Below, piece after piece: positions 11,108 to 21,834 of a stretch of DNA of 64,000 nucleotides; position 1 is the first letter of the stretch, and each line of letters starts with the position of its first letter. The notes beneath the pieces were generated by a model that was not told the DNA's origin, searched no databases, and worked only from the letters and a program-made list of their open reading frames with translations. The DNA is from Musa acuminata AAA Group (lineage: Eukaryota > Streptophyta > Magnoliopsida > Zingiberales > Musaceae). The DNA lies in assembly GCF_036884655.1 (NCBI RefSeq), contig NC_088345.1, forward strand, positions 26,081,501 to 26,145,500, given 5' to 3'. Made by a program: the position numbers and the translations under genes.

Positions 11108-12545
11108 GAAACTTGCTAAGAAGAACCAAAAAGCTCTTAAGCAAAAATGCTATCTTCTCATTTTTCATACAAAGTTCTTGCTTAACTTGTCATTTTTGCT
11201 AGCTTGGATAAATTGGTGTAAAACTTACTTGACATGCTTTCAAACACTTGCATTGTTGAATGTTACTCCTTTTTGTTGATGACAAGAGAGAGAAAATAAA
11301 TGATGAGTGTTTGGTACCAACAATCATGAAGTGATAAATGCTTAAAAATATTGATTTAATGTTTGGTATTATGCATGAGAAAATAAATTATGAATATTTG
11401 GTACCATGATAAAATTGTTGATTTAATGTATGAAGTGTTAAATGCAAAAATTTTAAAGTCTTAGCATCATGAATGTTATGCCCAAAATGATGTGTCATGA
11501 ATGCTCGAGTATCATGTATGATATGCCCATAGTGATGATTGATTTATTTTTATCATGCATGAAGTAAGGATGAAATATAAGGTTGTGAAATTGTGCATGT
11601 TTTAATTTGAAACTATATTGATGCACAATCATATTGAATTAAGAATGATAATTTATCTTTGTCATGATGTGAAAATTGATGTAAAGGGAAAATAATTATA
11701 AAATTATATTCTTCCCTTCTTTTTGGCAATTACAAAAGGGGAGATAAATTTGTTTGCTTGCACATCTAAAGAAAAGCAAAAATTACAAATGTACACATCA
11801 CAAAGAGAGCCAAAACTTATTAGTTTTCTCATCTCAAAGATGCAAAAATTTTGCCAACCTTCATATATAAAAAACTTGCTAGCTTGCTTGTTCTAAACTT
11901 GCTATTTACTATCTTGCATTTTTTTTTCAAAAATTTGCTAGTTTGAACATCATAAAGTAAAGCAAACATGCTAACTTGCACATTTAGCAAAATTTACAAA
12001 CTTACAAAACTCAAAATCATTGCTAGCTTACATGTTGTAAAATGATGTTAAATTTTGCTAGCTTGAACATTGCAAAGGAAGCAAAAATTGCACTTCTCAA
12101 AAGAGAAGAAAGAACTTGCTATCTTGAACATCACTAAAATTTCTAGCTTGCCTATCTTAAGAAGCAAAAGTGCAAACTTGCAAAATTTACAATCTTGCAT
12201 ATCTTTAAAATTAATGATGTTTTGGTGATTAGGCAATTTGCTAGAAATTTGCTAGCTTGTATGTTACCAAACTTGTATATCTCTAAAACTTGCTAGTTGC
12301 ACTTCTCTTTTTTGTTGATGACAAAAGGGGGGAAGTTATATTGATGATCATGCATGGAATGATATATTAAAAATTTGATTATGTATTATTTTATGTTGCT
12401 TGGACTCATAATGATTTCATGATAAAATATTGCTTTGACTTGAATTCAACTTGAATTCAAGATTCAATCAATATGGCATATTGATAGGGGGAGTTTGTTT
12501 AAATTCCATCATCAATTGGTTGTCATCATCAAAAAGGGAAAAGAT
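11108..12545 (+). other. post-pol 3' region of element P, continued
   Basis: Non-coding and AT-rich, with GCTAGCTTGC-type repeats as in 1-480. The Sirevirus word TTTTTGTTGATGACAA occurs at about 11271 and again near 12311, where it runs into a GGGGGG-type purine tract. A further ATAGGGGGAG lies near 12484, and the final polypurine tract at 12531-12545 abuts the LTR. There is no credible ORF. Confidence 0.75.
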
Positions 12546-13585
12546 TGTTGAATCTCATATTTTAATGATGAAACCAATTGATAGTGTTTATTTGATCTGT
12601 GTTTTGAGTGATGTAGGAAACTTCGATCAAGGAGAGATAATTAATACAGGAAGAATCATGTTGGGCAGGAATGAAAAATGTCAGAATATTGGATGTCGAA
12701 CTAGAGGATCAATCGATGTATTGGCAGAAGGCATTGGGCCATGGGTTAGGGCATCGGGCCAAGAAGAGCGAAAATTCCATCAAGAAAATCAGAGTTGCGG
12801 AGCTCAATTGGGCGATTGGGCGATAGGCCGTAAGAGAGGATGATGCACCGAAGAATCGGACGAAGCGTCGATGAACCAATAACCTGTCAGATAAAATTTG
12901 ATTGAAACCTTGTAATAATTATCTAGATCAAAGTAGGTTTTAAATGTATAGGATTAACTATGATAGCGATCAAGACATAAAGCAGAATGAAGTCCCGGAG
13001 TCAAGAACGAGATTTTGTTGGGAGTTTGAGAGTTCGTCGGAAGTCCGGATGTTCATCGGAAGTTCTGCCAGAATTGACCGAGAAGTCCAGGAGTTTGCTA
13101 AAGAAGCTTATTGGAACTCGCCAAGAAGATCGTCGTGAAGTCCAGGAGCTTGTTGGAAGTCCGCTGGAACATTGCCGAGAGATCGTTGGAACTTCGCCGG
13201 AAGATTGTCGGAAGCTCACCAGAAGAAACATAGACTAACCAGACTTGATTTGCTTAGTGTATGTCCTAAAATTCGTAGTTAGCACATAATTGAGGTGGAA
13301 TTGGGCCAATTTAATTAGGGGCCAATTGGGCCCAAGTTTAGGTTGTGTGGGCCAAGTAGAAGGCCCAGACATAATCTCCCAAGCGGTGGTACCACTAAAC
13401 TGGGAGGTGGTACCGCCCAATGTTAGTACTGTAGGTAGTGGTACCGCCCAACACAAGCGATGGTACCGCCAAGACCTGAGAAACCCAAGATGAGATCTTT
13501 TTAGGCTCCAAGTTTGAATCCACTTCAGGCCTATAAATACCGCTCTCATCCCTGGTTAACTTACACAAGAATTGAGAGTGAAAAG
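12546..13585 (+). mobile_element. 3' LTR of P, interrupted by F2-C
   Basis: It starts TGTTGAATCTCATATTTT after the polypurine tract and runs through GGTGGTACCGCC palindromes (13380-13475) and the TATAAATA at 13532-13539. It stops at 13585, shortly after the TATA box, where the F2 LTR terminus begins. The remaining ~450 bp should lie beyond the right end of the window, past element C. Confidence 0.8.
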
Positions 13586-13698
13586 TGTAGGGAAATCATG
13601 GGGGCGACATCACATGCGCAGTGGAAGAACAAGAAAACAAAATCCCCAATTTCCCAAAGAGATGTTCGTCATCGTGCGAAGATTGGTGCGCAAAAATC
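13586..13698 (-). mobile_element. first 113 bp of the left LTR of F2-C
   Basis: It begins TGTAGGGAAATC, a variant of the F2 terminus TGTTGGGAAATC, and is cut after AAATC by F2-A. The LTR continues at 31592 with the repeated AAATC. Confidence 0.85.
13694..13698. repeat. TSD AAATC of F2-A (second copy 31592-31596)
   Basis: AAATC directly precedes TGTTGGGAAATC at 13699 and directly follows the terminus GACTAGCA at 31591. It joins the two halves of the F2-C LTR. Confidence 0.9.
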
Positions 13699-15193
13699 TG
13701 TTGGGAAATCATTGGGGGCGACATCATATGCGCAGTGGAAGAACAAGAAAACAAAAATCCCCGAGTCCCAAAAAGATGTTCGTCGTCGTGCGAAGATTGG
13801 TGCGCAAAAAAATCCGCAAAACATAAAACTGCGTATAGAGATTGTGTTACCTAGGGAGATCGTATATCCCTGTTTCCTTGCAGATCCTTAGGAGAGGGTG
13901 AAGGAGGTCAAGCGTCCTCCTCTCTAGCGGTGATCCACACAGCAGGGTTGCGACGACACTCCTCAAAACTCCAGGCCTACTCTGAGGTGGAGAGGGAGAG
14001 GAGAATAGGAAAGGCAAGCAAAGACTCTAGCCTATGAGGCTGTGAATCCCTCCTATTTATAGAGATCCCGTGTCAAACCCTAATGGGTCCTTCCCTAGTG
14101 GGTATTGGATCTACATCCAATAAGACAAGGGCTCCGTCGGATATCTCATATCCGAACCTCTACTCATCGCAATGCCTACCATATGTGTGTGACCCTCTAG
14201 GCTCAATATCGAGCTGGCCGTGAGTCATACCTGTTAGAACTCCTTCTAACTCAGTGAATTATTATCTCTGTAATAATTCACTCGACTCATCGACTACGGA
14301 CGTACTAGGCCACTACGCCGTAGTCCCCAGACGATACAGGGGAATCCAATCGATTGGACCTGTCTGTCCTCAGTTACCATGTACCTATAGTCCCTCATCC
14401 ATCTAATATCCCAAAGACCATATATCGAGCATGGTGCTGTCAGACCCATACGGTTTCTACTCAAGTCTCGCTCTAATCGGATTCTCCCGGAGAACTCTTT
14501 CTCTCTCAACCCGAATGACCCTGGCAAGGGATTTGTCTGAGCAAGAACACATGGGATATTCTTCTCATGACGCCGAGAGTGGATGATCCTCTATCGACAC
14601 TCAATAGCCCTCGTAAGGTCGACTACCACTCCCAATAACCAGCTGTACTAGATCTGGGATAGCCAAACCTATAAGTCTGGTATCAAAGAGTGGAGCACTC
14701 ATACAGGACATCCTTGGTGTCTCATGTCTAAGGACCAGATACACCACTAGGACTACGGAATCGCTGTCTGACAATAAGGCATCATCAACCATCCAGCATT
14801 CCGTAAGTGGATCAATAAGTGAACTCATTCTCCAATGAGCACCTGTATTGTATCCCTAGTGTCCCTACACGAGCAGCTATGAGACCAGCTGCATCCATCA
14901 TATAGACGGGTATATAGCACACTAGTCTATCCGGTTATCACGATATCCCTCTCGAGTAACCTATGACTGGGATTATTTAGGATATGTGTTTAAAGGTGAA
15001 TCGATCTCATTATCGTGATCTCATCACGATCCGATTCCCATTACACAAATCCAAGGACATCACAATATATATATGCATTTATGCAATAGTTATAAAGTGA
15101 TATACGCCAAAATATAATAAGCAAAAAGATTCTGTATCAAGTCACACGTGCCATCACTCACGTGATTGGCTTGCTGGGCACCTATGACTAGCA
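13699..15193 (-). mobile_element. 3' LTR of F2-A
   Basis: The plus strand reads TGTTGGGAAATC...CCTATGACTAGCA, 1,495 bp. A minus-strand TATAAATA lies at 14054-14061. The polypurine-tract complement adjoins at 15194. It is highly similar to 30113-31591. Confidence 0.9.
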
Positions 15194-15206
15194 ATCTCCC
15201 ACATGA
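15194..15206 (-). promoter_or_regulatory. polypurine tract of F2-A
   Basis: The minus strand reads CATGTGGGAGAT just before the LTR start TGCTAGTCATAGG. The equivalent tract of F2-C is at 33096-33107. Confidence 0.75.
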
Positions 15207-15207
15207 C

Positions 15208-15940
15208 CTAAAGCCAATCACCTATGTGTTTGATCCCCATCAGACTCCTATGACGCTCAAAGACAATCTGAGACAACGGCTTTGTCAGTGGATCTGCAAT
15301 GTTATCTTCGGATGGAACTCTTTCCACTGCTACATCTCCTCGGGTTACGATCTCTCTAATAAGTTAGAACCTCCTCAGAACACTTCTGATGAGACCCGGG
15401 ATCCCTTATTTGAGTAATCGCCCCATAGTTGTCGCAATATAAGGAAGTCGACTTCTCGCTATTCGGAACGACTCCCAAATCTGTAATGAACATCTTCACC
15501 CAGACTCCCTCCTTTGCTGCATCTGATGCAACAATGTACTCCGCCTCTATGGTCGAGTCAGCAGTGGTATCTTGCTTGGAACTCTTCCAGCACACTGCTC
15601 CTCCATTCAAGGTGTACACATACCCTGAATTCGACTTGCTATCATCGACATCTGACTGAAACTTGAGTCAGTGTAGCCTTTAACCTTAAGGCTATTACCT
15701 CCATATACTAGTAAAAGATCCTTAATGCTTCTCAAGTACTTAAGTATACACTTTACTGCTTTCTAGTGCTCCAAGCTTGGATCCACCTTATACCTGCTCG
15801 TGACACTCAGAGCATGTGCTATATCAGGCCTAGTACATAGCATGGCATACATGATAGACCCTATTGCTGAGGCATAAGGTGTCATATCCATGTTTGCCCT
15901 TTCTTCTGGAGTCTTTGGGGACATACTCATAGAAAGCGAT
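15208..15940 (-). pseudogene. F2-A pol, C-terminal part (RT end and RNase H)
   Basis: The minus strand continues the RT interrupted by N: SPKTPEERANM, SAIGSIMYAMLCTRPDIAHAL, then RNase H with [33 protein letters not shown] and the end motif EDNIADPLTKPL. The natural TAG lies at 15208-15210, beside the polypurine tract. Premature stops include one after VDPSLEH at 15763-15765 and one at 15356-15358. The same frame is otherwise traceable, with a shift between the two segments. Non-functional. Confidence 0.85.
15936..15940. repeat. TSD GCGAT of element N (second copy 25383-25387)
   Basis: GCGAT flanks both LTR termini exactly. Removing N and one copy rejoins the RT frame of F2-A. Confidence 0.95.
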
Positions 15941-16477
15941 TGTTGAATCTCGGATTTTGATGATAAAATCAATTGATGGGTTATTTAATCTAATCCATAT
16001 TATTGAGTTAAGTGTGTAGGATTAACTACGATAAACAGAAAACATAAAGCAAGAATACCGGAGTCAAGTTCGATGAACGTTTAAGAGTCCGAAGAATCGT
16101 CGGAGATGCTGATGGAACCAACCGAGAAAGAATCGGGAACCTGTTGGAAGTTCGCCGAAGAGATCGTCGGAGGTTCGCAGAGATCACCGAGAAGTCTCGG
16201 CTACTCATTAAAGTCATCACAAGTTCAGGAGCGTGCTTGAACCCCGTCGGAAGAAGTTCGTCGGAAAGCTCGCCGGAACAAGACTTGACGTTTGCGGTTG
16301 ATAAAATTGCTTAGGATGTGTTTTGTTATGTAGTTCACTTGTAATTAGGATTAGGATTAAGAAGATAATCCTATATCCTGGTTAGGAGCCAATTGGGCCC
16401 GAGTTCGGACTAGTTTAGGCCAAGATTGAAGCCCAACTAGTGGCTGAAAACACTGTAGTCGGGCTGAAAACACTGTG

Positions 16478-16618
16478 GGCGGTGGCACCGCCTGGCTTGG
16501 CGGTGGCACCGCCCAGCACCCGAGAGCTGGGCGGTGACACCTCCTGGGCTGGGCGGTTGCACCGCCCAGCACCCGAGCGCTGGGCGGTGGCACCGCTTGG
16601 CTGGGCGGTGGCACCGCC
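16478..16618 (+). repeat. GGCGGTGGCACCGCC palindrome array, six copies
   Basis: Copies begin at 16478, 16499, 16529, 16551, 16583 and 16604. Some are perfect (GGCGGTGGCACCGCC) and some carry T, A or terminal changes. They lie 60-200 bp upstream of the TATA box, in U3. Maize Sirevirus LTRs are known to carry clustered palindromes in a similar position. The same array is at 24682-24822 in the 3' LTR. Confidence 0.85.
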
Positions 16619-16678
16619 AACATCGGGAAACCAAAGAGAATTCAAATTTGGAGCCCAAATTTGAATCCTCTTAAGGCC

Positions 16679-16686
16679 TATAAATA
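16679..16686 (+). promoter_or_regulatory. TATA box of N 5' LTR
   Basis: TATAAATA followed by CCCC, conserved in all F1 LTRs and just downstream of the palindrome array. Equivalent box at 24893-24900. Confidence 0.7.
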
Positions 16687-17177
16687 CCCCTCAAAACTCA
16701 GCTGAGAATACAACTTTTGAGCAGCAATTGATTGAGAGAAAGCTCTTAGAAAAGGTCTTAGAAAGTCTAGTTTTCAATTTGCTAGTGTTCACCTCATTCC
16801 TTCTCGAAAATCTGTAAGAGAGTGAACCGCTTGTAAAGAGTTGTAAGAGGGGTATTTGCCCTTCCATTTCAAGAGAGTTGCTAGTGGAAGGTGAGAGCCT
16901 CATCGAAGAGGGGCCTCGCAAGTGGAGTAGGTCATTTGACCGAACCACTCTAAAATCAGCGTGATCTCTGGTTTGCATTTCATTACTGCATTTATCTTTC
17001 TGCAAACCTTTACTTTGCTAAGTTCACTGCCCTCATCTTATTACGTACGCTTTCAACGCAATTAAGATGATTTCATACGAAACATTATTTTTATCGTACG
17101 AAAGATTTTCTAAAACCGAAGTTTTAATCCGCTGCACTAATTCACCCCCCCCTCTTAGTGCCGTTCCGATCCTAACA

Positions 17178-17191
17178 ATTGGTATCAGGGC
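17178..17191 (+). promoter_or_regulatory. primer-binding site of N
   Basis: ATTGGTATCAGGGC directly follows the LTR. It differs by one base from the usual TGGTATCAGAGC complementary to initiator-Met tRNA. Confidence 0.85.
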
Positions 17192-17229
17192 AAGGTTATC
17201 TCTCTTATTTGGTTTAATACCCAAGAGAG

Positions 17230-18795
17230 ATGGCTTACTCCGGCATGCAAGAGGGCCATTCTATTGCACGACCACCTTTCTTTAATGGGTCGGATTACAC
17301 ATATTGGAAGACTCGCATGAGGATCTTCCTCATTTCAATGGACTTTGAGCTTTGGTCTATTGTCGAGAATGGATTTCAAAAATCTTCTCTTCCGATGAGC
17401 GAATGGAATGAATCGGAGAAGAAGGTTTTTGCTTTAAATGCAAAGGCTCTGAATGCCTTGTTTTGTGCACTAGACAAAAATGAATTTAATCGTGTTTCAA
17501 TTTGTGATTCGGCTTTTGATATTTGGAGAACTCTTGAGGTCACTCATGAAGGCACTAGCCGAGTGAAAGAGTCCAAAATCAACATCCTTGTGCACTCTTA
17601 TGAACTTTTCCGAATGAAACCAAGTGAGTCCATCGGAGACATGTACACCCGGTTTACGGATGTCATCAATGGACTCAAAGCTCTTGGTAAAGATTTTACT
17701 AACTTTGAACTAGTAACTAAAATCTTAAGATCCCTCTCTAAAAGTTGGGATCCAAAAGTCACGGCCATTCAAGAGGCCAAAGACCTTAAAGTATTCCCTC
17801 TTGAAGAACTCATTGGGTCTCTAATGACCTATGAAATGACATGTCAAGCTCATGATGAGCTCGAGAACCCCCTTCCAAAGAACAAGAAGGATATGACACT
17901 CAAATCACAAGAAGACCACTTGAAAGGAACATCAAGTGATGAGGACAGTGACAATGACATTGCACTTTTGACTCAAAAATTCAAAAAATATTTAAGGAAG
18001 AACAAATTTAAAAATAATACAAAAAATAAATTTGAACAAAAGAAGGACCAAGTGATTTGCTATGAATGCAAAAAACCGGGACACTACAAGAACAATTGCC
18101 CTCAAGCCAAAAAGAGAACATCAAAGAAGAAGGCGCTAAAGGCAACGTGGGATGATTCAAGTGCATCCGAAGAAGAGGAGTCCAACACCGAGCAAGTTGC
18201 TCATTACGCGCTAATGGCTTTAGGAGAAGAGGTATGTGATTTATTTAATGAAGATTTATCTTTTGAAGAACTCTCTATCGCTTTTCATGAATTATTTGAT
18301 GAATGTAGAACTGTTAGCAAGAAGTTAAGTATCTTAAAAAAGGAGCATGCTTTGCTACAAGATAAGTTTGATAATATTCAAACTCCTCCATGCTCTAAGT
18401 GTGAGCATTTAGAAGCAATAAAAAATGAAAATTTGCTTCTTAAAGAAACCTTAAACAAGTTTAAGGTTGGTAGCAAAGGATTAGATATGCTCCTTGCACA
18501 CAAGGGTCACATCGCAAATAGAAATGGAATTGGATTTGTAAAAGGATTACATCAAAATCCTACCACTTTCATAAAAGGACCTACATTACATGTTTCCTCT
18601 TATATGCAATGCAACTTCTGTTGCAAATCCGGACATATTGCCTACAAATGTCCATTTAGGAAAATGAGTTCACAAAAATTAATATGGGTTCCTAAAGGAA
18701 CTATAAAGGATTCAATAATAAATAACAAAGTTAGTGGGTCAATTTTTGAGGCACCCAAAATCAAATGGGTACCTAAAAATCATCCTCTTTTGTAG
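17230..18795 (+). CDS. F1 Sirevirus gag (521 aa), ends at UAG in frame with pol
   Basis: Forms the nucleocapsid particle of the retrotransposon. The start is the first ATG 39 bases after the primer-binding site, in the GAGAGATGGC context shared with M. Domains seen: an N-terminal short copia segment (about 1-35, ARPPFFNGSDYTYWKTRM), a UBN2-type gag domain (about 60-215), an acidic linker (DEDSDND), a first zinc knuckle CX2CX4HX4C at residues 277-290, a Lys-rich stretch, a helical heptad-like region (about 340-440), and a second zinc knuckle at 461-474. Two knuckles and a long C-terminal extension fit Sirevirus gag. The TAG at 18793-18795 ends it, and pol follows without any shift. Confidence 0.93.
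   Translation: MAYSGMQEGHSIARPPFFNGSDYTYWKTRMRIFLISMDFELWSIVENGFQKSSLPMSEWNESEKKVFALNAKALNALFCALDKNEFNRVSICDSAFDIWRTLEVTHEGTSRVKESKINILVHSYELFRMKPSESIGDMYTRFTDVINGLKALGKDFTNFELVTKILRSLSKSWDPKVTAIQEAKDLKVFPLEELIGSLMTYEMTCQAHDELENPLPKNKKDMTLKSQEDHLKGTSSDEDSDNDIALLTQKFKKYLRKNKFKNNTKNKFEQKKDQVICYECKKPGHYKNNCPQAKKRTSKKKALKATWDDSSASEEEESNTEQVAHYALMALGEEVCDLFNEDLSFEELSIAFHELFDECRTVSKKLSILKKEHALLQDKFDNIQTPPCSKCEHLEAIKNENLLLKETLNKFKVGSKGLDMLLAHKGHIANRNGIGFVKGLHQNPTTFIKGPTLHVSSYMQCNFCCKSGHIAYKCPFRKMSSQKLIWVPKGTIKDSIINNKVSGSIFEAPKIKWVPKNHPLL
18793..18795 (+). promoter_or_regulatory. in-frame UAG between gag and pol (probable readthrough site)
   Basis: The codon sits between residue 521 of gag and the first residue of the pol frame, with ACA AAU CCA following. 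The protease DSG lies 12 codons further on, before any ATG in that frame. The equivalent codon in M (7563-7565) is UAA. I see neither the tobamovirus-type CARYYA context nor a slippery heptamer here. Confidence 0.65.
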
Positions 18796-21700
18796 ACAAA
18801 TCCACAAGCTAGGAGCAAGAGATGGTATCTCGATAGTGGATGCTCAAGACATTTGACTGGAGATCCATCTCATTTCTCTATGCTCACTAGCAAAGAAGAA
18901 GGGTACGTCACCTTCGGAGACAACAACAAAGGCAAAATCATTGGCAAGGGAACTATTGGTAATAAATTTAGTTTTTCCATTGATGATGTTTTACTAGTTG
19001 ATGGATTGAAACACAATCTCTTAAGTATTAGTCAACTATGCGATAAAGGTTATATCGTTAGGTTTGAATCAAATATGTGCATTATTGAAAAACCAAATCA
19101 TAACATGACTATGATTGCGTTAAAACAAAATAATGTCTATACCATCAATCTTGATGAACTAAGTAATGAAATGTGTTTTTCCGCCGTAAATGATGATGCT
19201 TGGCTTTGGCATAGGAGATTAGGTCATGCAAGCATGAAAACAATATCTAAAATCTCATCTCAAAAACTAGTACGAGAGATTCCAAATATGAAGTTTATTA
19301 AGGATAAGGTATGCGATGCATGTCAACTAGGGAAACAAATAAAAACAAGCTTCAAATCAAAAAATCAAATTAGCACCACTAGACCATTACAATTGATCCA
19401 TTTGGACTTATTTGGACCAATTGATACAACAAGTCTAGGTGGAAGCAAATATGCTTTTGTGATTGTGGATGACTACTCTAGATACACTTGGACCTATTTC
19501 TTAACTCACAAAAGTGATTATTTCAAGTGTTTCTCTAAATTTTGTAAACTCACTCAAAACGAAAAAGGTTTCATGATTTCATCAATACGAAGTGATCATG
19601 GTGGCGAATTTCAAAACCATGACTTTCAAAAATTTTGTGAAGTTAATGGATACAATCATAACTTCTCCACTCCGAGAAATCCCCAACAAAATGGAGTAGT
19701 TGAAAGAAAAAATAGAAACCTACAAGAAATGGCAAGAACTATGTTAAATGAACATAGTTTACCTAAGTATTTTTGGGCCGAAGCCGTAAATACGGCTTGC
19801 TACATCATGAATAGAGTCATAATAAGACCTTCCTTATCAAAAACTCCCTATGAATTATGGAATAACAAAAAACCAAATATTTCCTATTTTAAAGTTTTCG
19901 GTTGTAAATGCTTTATTTTAAATGAAAGGGATGCCTTAGGAAAATTTGATGCTAAATCCGATGAAGGCATCTTTCTTGGTTACTCTTCCGTTTCGAAAGC
20001 TTTTCGGGTTTTTAATAAAAGAACTTTAGTAATTGAAGAGTCTATTCATGTAGTCTTTAATGAAGTCTTAAATTTTAAGAAAAATGATTTTGACGATGAT
20101 CTTGGTTTTGATAATTTGAATTTAAATGAACCCCTTCCTCAAAATAGCAACTTGGATGCACCTTCTTCCGAAATTTCCTTACCTAAGGAATGGAAGTATA
20201 TAGATGCTCATCCAAAGGAGCTAATTATAGGGGATACATCTAAAGGGATTCAAACTCGTTCCTCTTTCAAGAATTTTTGTGCTAATGCCGCCTTCCTCTC
20301 TCAAATCGAACCTAAGTGCATTGACGAGGCCATAAAAGATGATTTTTGGGTTATTGCAATGCAAGAGGAATTAAATCAATTTGAGAGAAATAAGGTGTGG
20401 GAGCTTGTTCCTAGACCTAGTGATCATTTAGTCATTGGTACTAAGTGGGTCTTTAGAAACAAGCAAGACGAAAATGGTATCGTGGTTAGAAACAATGCTA
20501 GATTAGTGGCCAAAGGTTTCAACCAAGAAGAAGGTATCGATTACGAAGAAACCTTCGCTCCCGTGGCTCGATTAGAAGCCATAAGGATGCTCCTTGCCTA
20601 TGCTAGTAGTTATAATTTTAAACTATTTCAAATGGATGTCAAAAGTGCCTTCTTGAATGGTTTTATTTCCGAAGAAGTATATGTCGAACAACCTCCCGGA
20701 TTTGAAAATACTCTTTTTCCTAATCATGTATTCAAATTGACTAAGGCTCTCTATGGCTTGAAACAAGCTCCTAGAGCTTGGTATGAAAGGCTTAGTTCCT
20801 TTCTTATTTTAAATAATTTTACCAAAGGCAAGGTTGATACTACATTGTTTATTAAACATTTTGAAAATAATTTTCTTATTGTGCAAATTTATGTTGACGA
20901 TATTATTTTTGGCTCTTCGGATGAATCACTATGTGAATCATTTGCCAAATCTATGAGTCATGAATTCGAAATGAGTTTAATGGGGGAATTAACTTTCTTT
21001 TTAGGATTACAAATCAAACAACTTAAGGATGGTATATTTCTTAACCAATCTAAATATACGTTAGAATTGTTAAAACGATTTAACATGGATAATTCAAAAG
21101 CAATAAACACCCCTATGAGTACTGCGACTAAGTTAGATATGGATGAAATTAGTGAAAATTTCGATCAAAAAACATATAGGGGTATGATAGGTAGTCTACT
21201 CTACCTTACCGCGACTAGACCAGATATCATGTTTAGTGTAGGACTTTGTGCTAGGTTTCAATCAAATCCTAAATTATCTCATCTTAAAAGTGTTAAAAGA
21301 ATATTTAGGTATCTTAAAGGAACTCCAAATTTAGGTTTATGGTATCCAAAATCTGAAAATTTTGATTTAATGGCTTATGCGGATGCCGATTTTGGCGGAT
21401 GTAGAATAGATAGAAAAAGTACATCCGGAACATGCCAATTTTTAGGACATGCACTTGTTTCTTGGACTTCCAAGAAACAAAATTCAGTAGCACTATCTAC
21501 GGCGGAAGCCGAATACATTGCTGCAAGTGCATGCTGTGCACAAGTTGTTTGGATGAAAAACACATTAGAAGACTATGAAATTCACTTTAAAAATATTCCC
21601 ATAAAATGTGATAATACTAGTGCCATATGTCTTACTAAAAATCCAATTCAACATTCTAGAACTAAGCACATCGACGTTAGGCATCATTTCATACGCGATC

Positions 21701-21834
21701 ATGTCCTTAACAATGATGTTGTTCTAGAATTCATTGACACAAAGCATCAATTAGCAGATATATTCACAAAAGCCTTGAATGAAGACCAATTTGAATTCAT
21801 TAGAAGGGAATTAGGCATGTTAAATTGTCCCTAA
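18796..21834 (+). CDS. F1 Sirevirus pol: protease, integrase, RT, RNase H
   Basis: The frame is open from the codon after UAG to TAA at 21834 (1,012 residues). The first in-frame ATG is only at 18880, so the start given is the readthrough product. Protease D-S-G is at 13-15. The GAG-pre-integrase domain has HRRLGH at 139. The integrase catalytic triad is D204, D267 and E303, with D-to-E spacing of 35 residues between. [11 protein letters not shown] and the plant copia motif FLGYSS follow. The RT has YVDD at 699-702 and [11 protein letters not shown]. RNase H has [14 protein letters not shown] and a KHIDVRHHF end. All catalytic residues are present, and the sequence matches the SIRE/Maximus branch. 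It would make the cDNA and integrate it. Confidence 0.95.
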   Translation, partial: TNPQARSKRWYLDSGCSRHLTGDPSHFSMLTSKEEGYVTFGDNNKGKIIGKGTIGNKFSFSIDDVLLVDGLKHNLLSISQLCDKGYIVRFESNMCIIEKPNHNMTMIALKQNNVYTINLDELSNEMCFSAVNDDAWLWHRRLGHASMKTISKISSQKLVREIPNMKFIKDKVCDACQLGKQIKTSFKSKNQISTTRPLQLIHLDLFGPIDTTSLGGSKYAFVIVDDYSRYTWTYFLTHKSDYFKCFSKFCKLTQNEKGFMISSIRSDHGGEFQNHDFQKFCEVNGYNHNFSTPRNPQQNGVVERKNRNLQEMARTMLNEHSLPKYFWAEAVNTACYIMNRVIIRPSLSKTPYELWNNKKPNISYFKVFGCKCFILNERDALGKFDAKSDEGIFLGYSSVSKAFRVFNKRTLVIEESIHVVFNEVLNFKKNDFDDDLGFDNLNLNEPLPQNSNLDAPSSEISLPKEWKYIDAHPKELIIGDTSKGIQTRSSFKNFCANAAFLSQIEPKCIDEAIKDDFWVIAMQEELNQFERNKVWELVPRPSDHLVIGTKWVFRNKQDENGIVVRNNARLVAKGFNQEEGIDYEETFAPVARLEAIRMLLAYASSYNFKLFQMDVKSAFLNGFISEEVYVEQPPGFENTLFPNHVFKLTKALYGLKQAPRAWYERLSSFLILNNFTKGKVDTTLFIKHFENNFLIVQIYVDDIIFGSSDESLCESFAKSMSHEFEMSLMGELTFFLGLQIKQLKDGIFLNQSKYTLELLKRFNMDNSKAINTPMSTATKLDMDEISENFDQKTYRGMIGSLLYLTATRPDIMFSVGLCARFQSNPKLSHLKSVKRIFRYLKGTPNLGLWYPKSENFDLMAYADADFGGCRIDRKSTSGTCQFLGHALVSWTSKKQNSVALSTAEAEYIAASACCAQVVWMKNTLEDYEIHFKNIPIKCDNTSAICLTKNPIQHSRTKHIDVRHHFIRDHVLNNDVVLEFIDTKHQLADIFTKALNEDQFEFIRRELGMLNCP

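Larger units (their letters stand above)
15941..17177 (+). mobile_element. 5' LTR of N
   Basis: It starts TGTTGAATCTCGG and ends TTCCGATCCTAACA. The palindrome array is at 16478-16618, TATAAATA at 16679-16686, and a C-run of eight in the terminal signature. Confidence 0.95.

Noticed and set aside
13514..13891. 125-codon ORF across the P LTR and F2 LTR
   Set aside because: It spans three element boundaries (13586, 13699), so it cannot be one gene.
16357..16664. Overlapping ORFs on both strands rich in Pro, Ala, Gly and Cys (also 24561-24898, 9944-10449, 43605-44080)
   Set aside because: They are translations of the LTR palindrome array. Open frames occur on both strands at once because the GC-rich repeats lack stop triplets.
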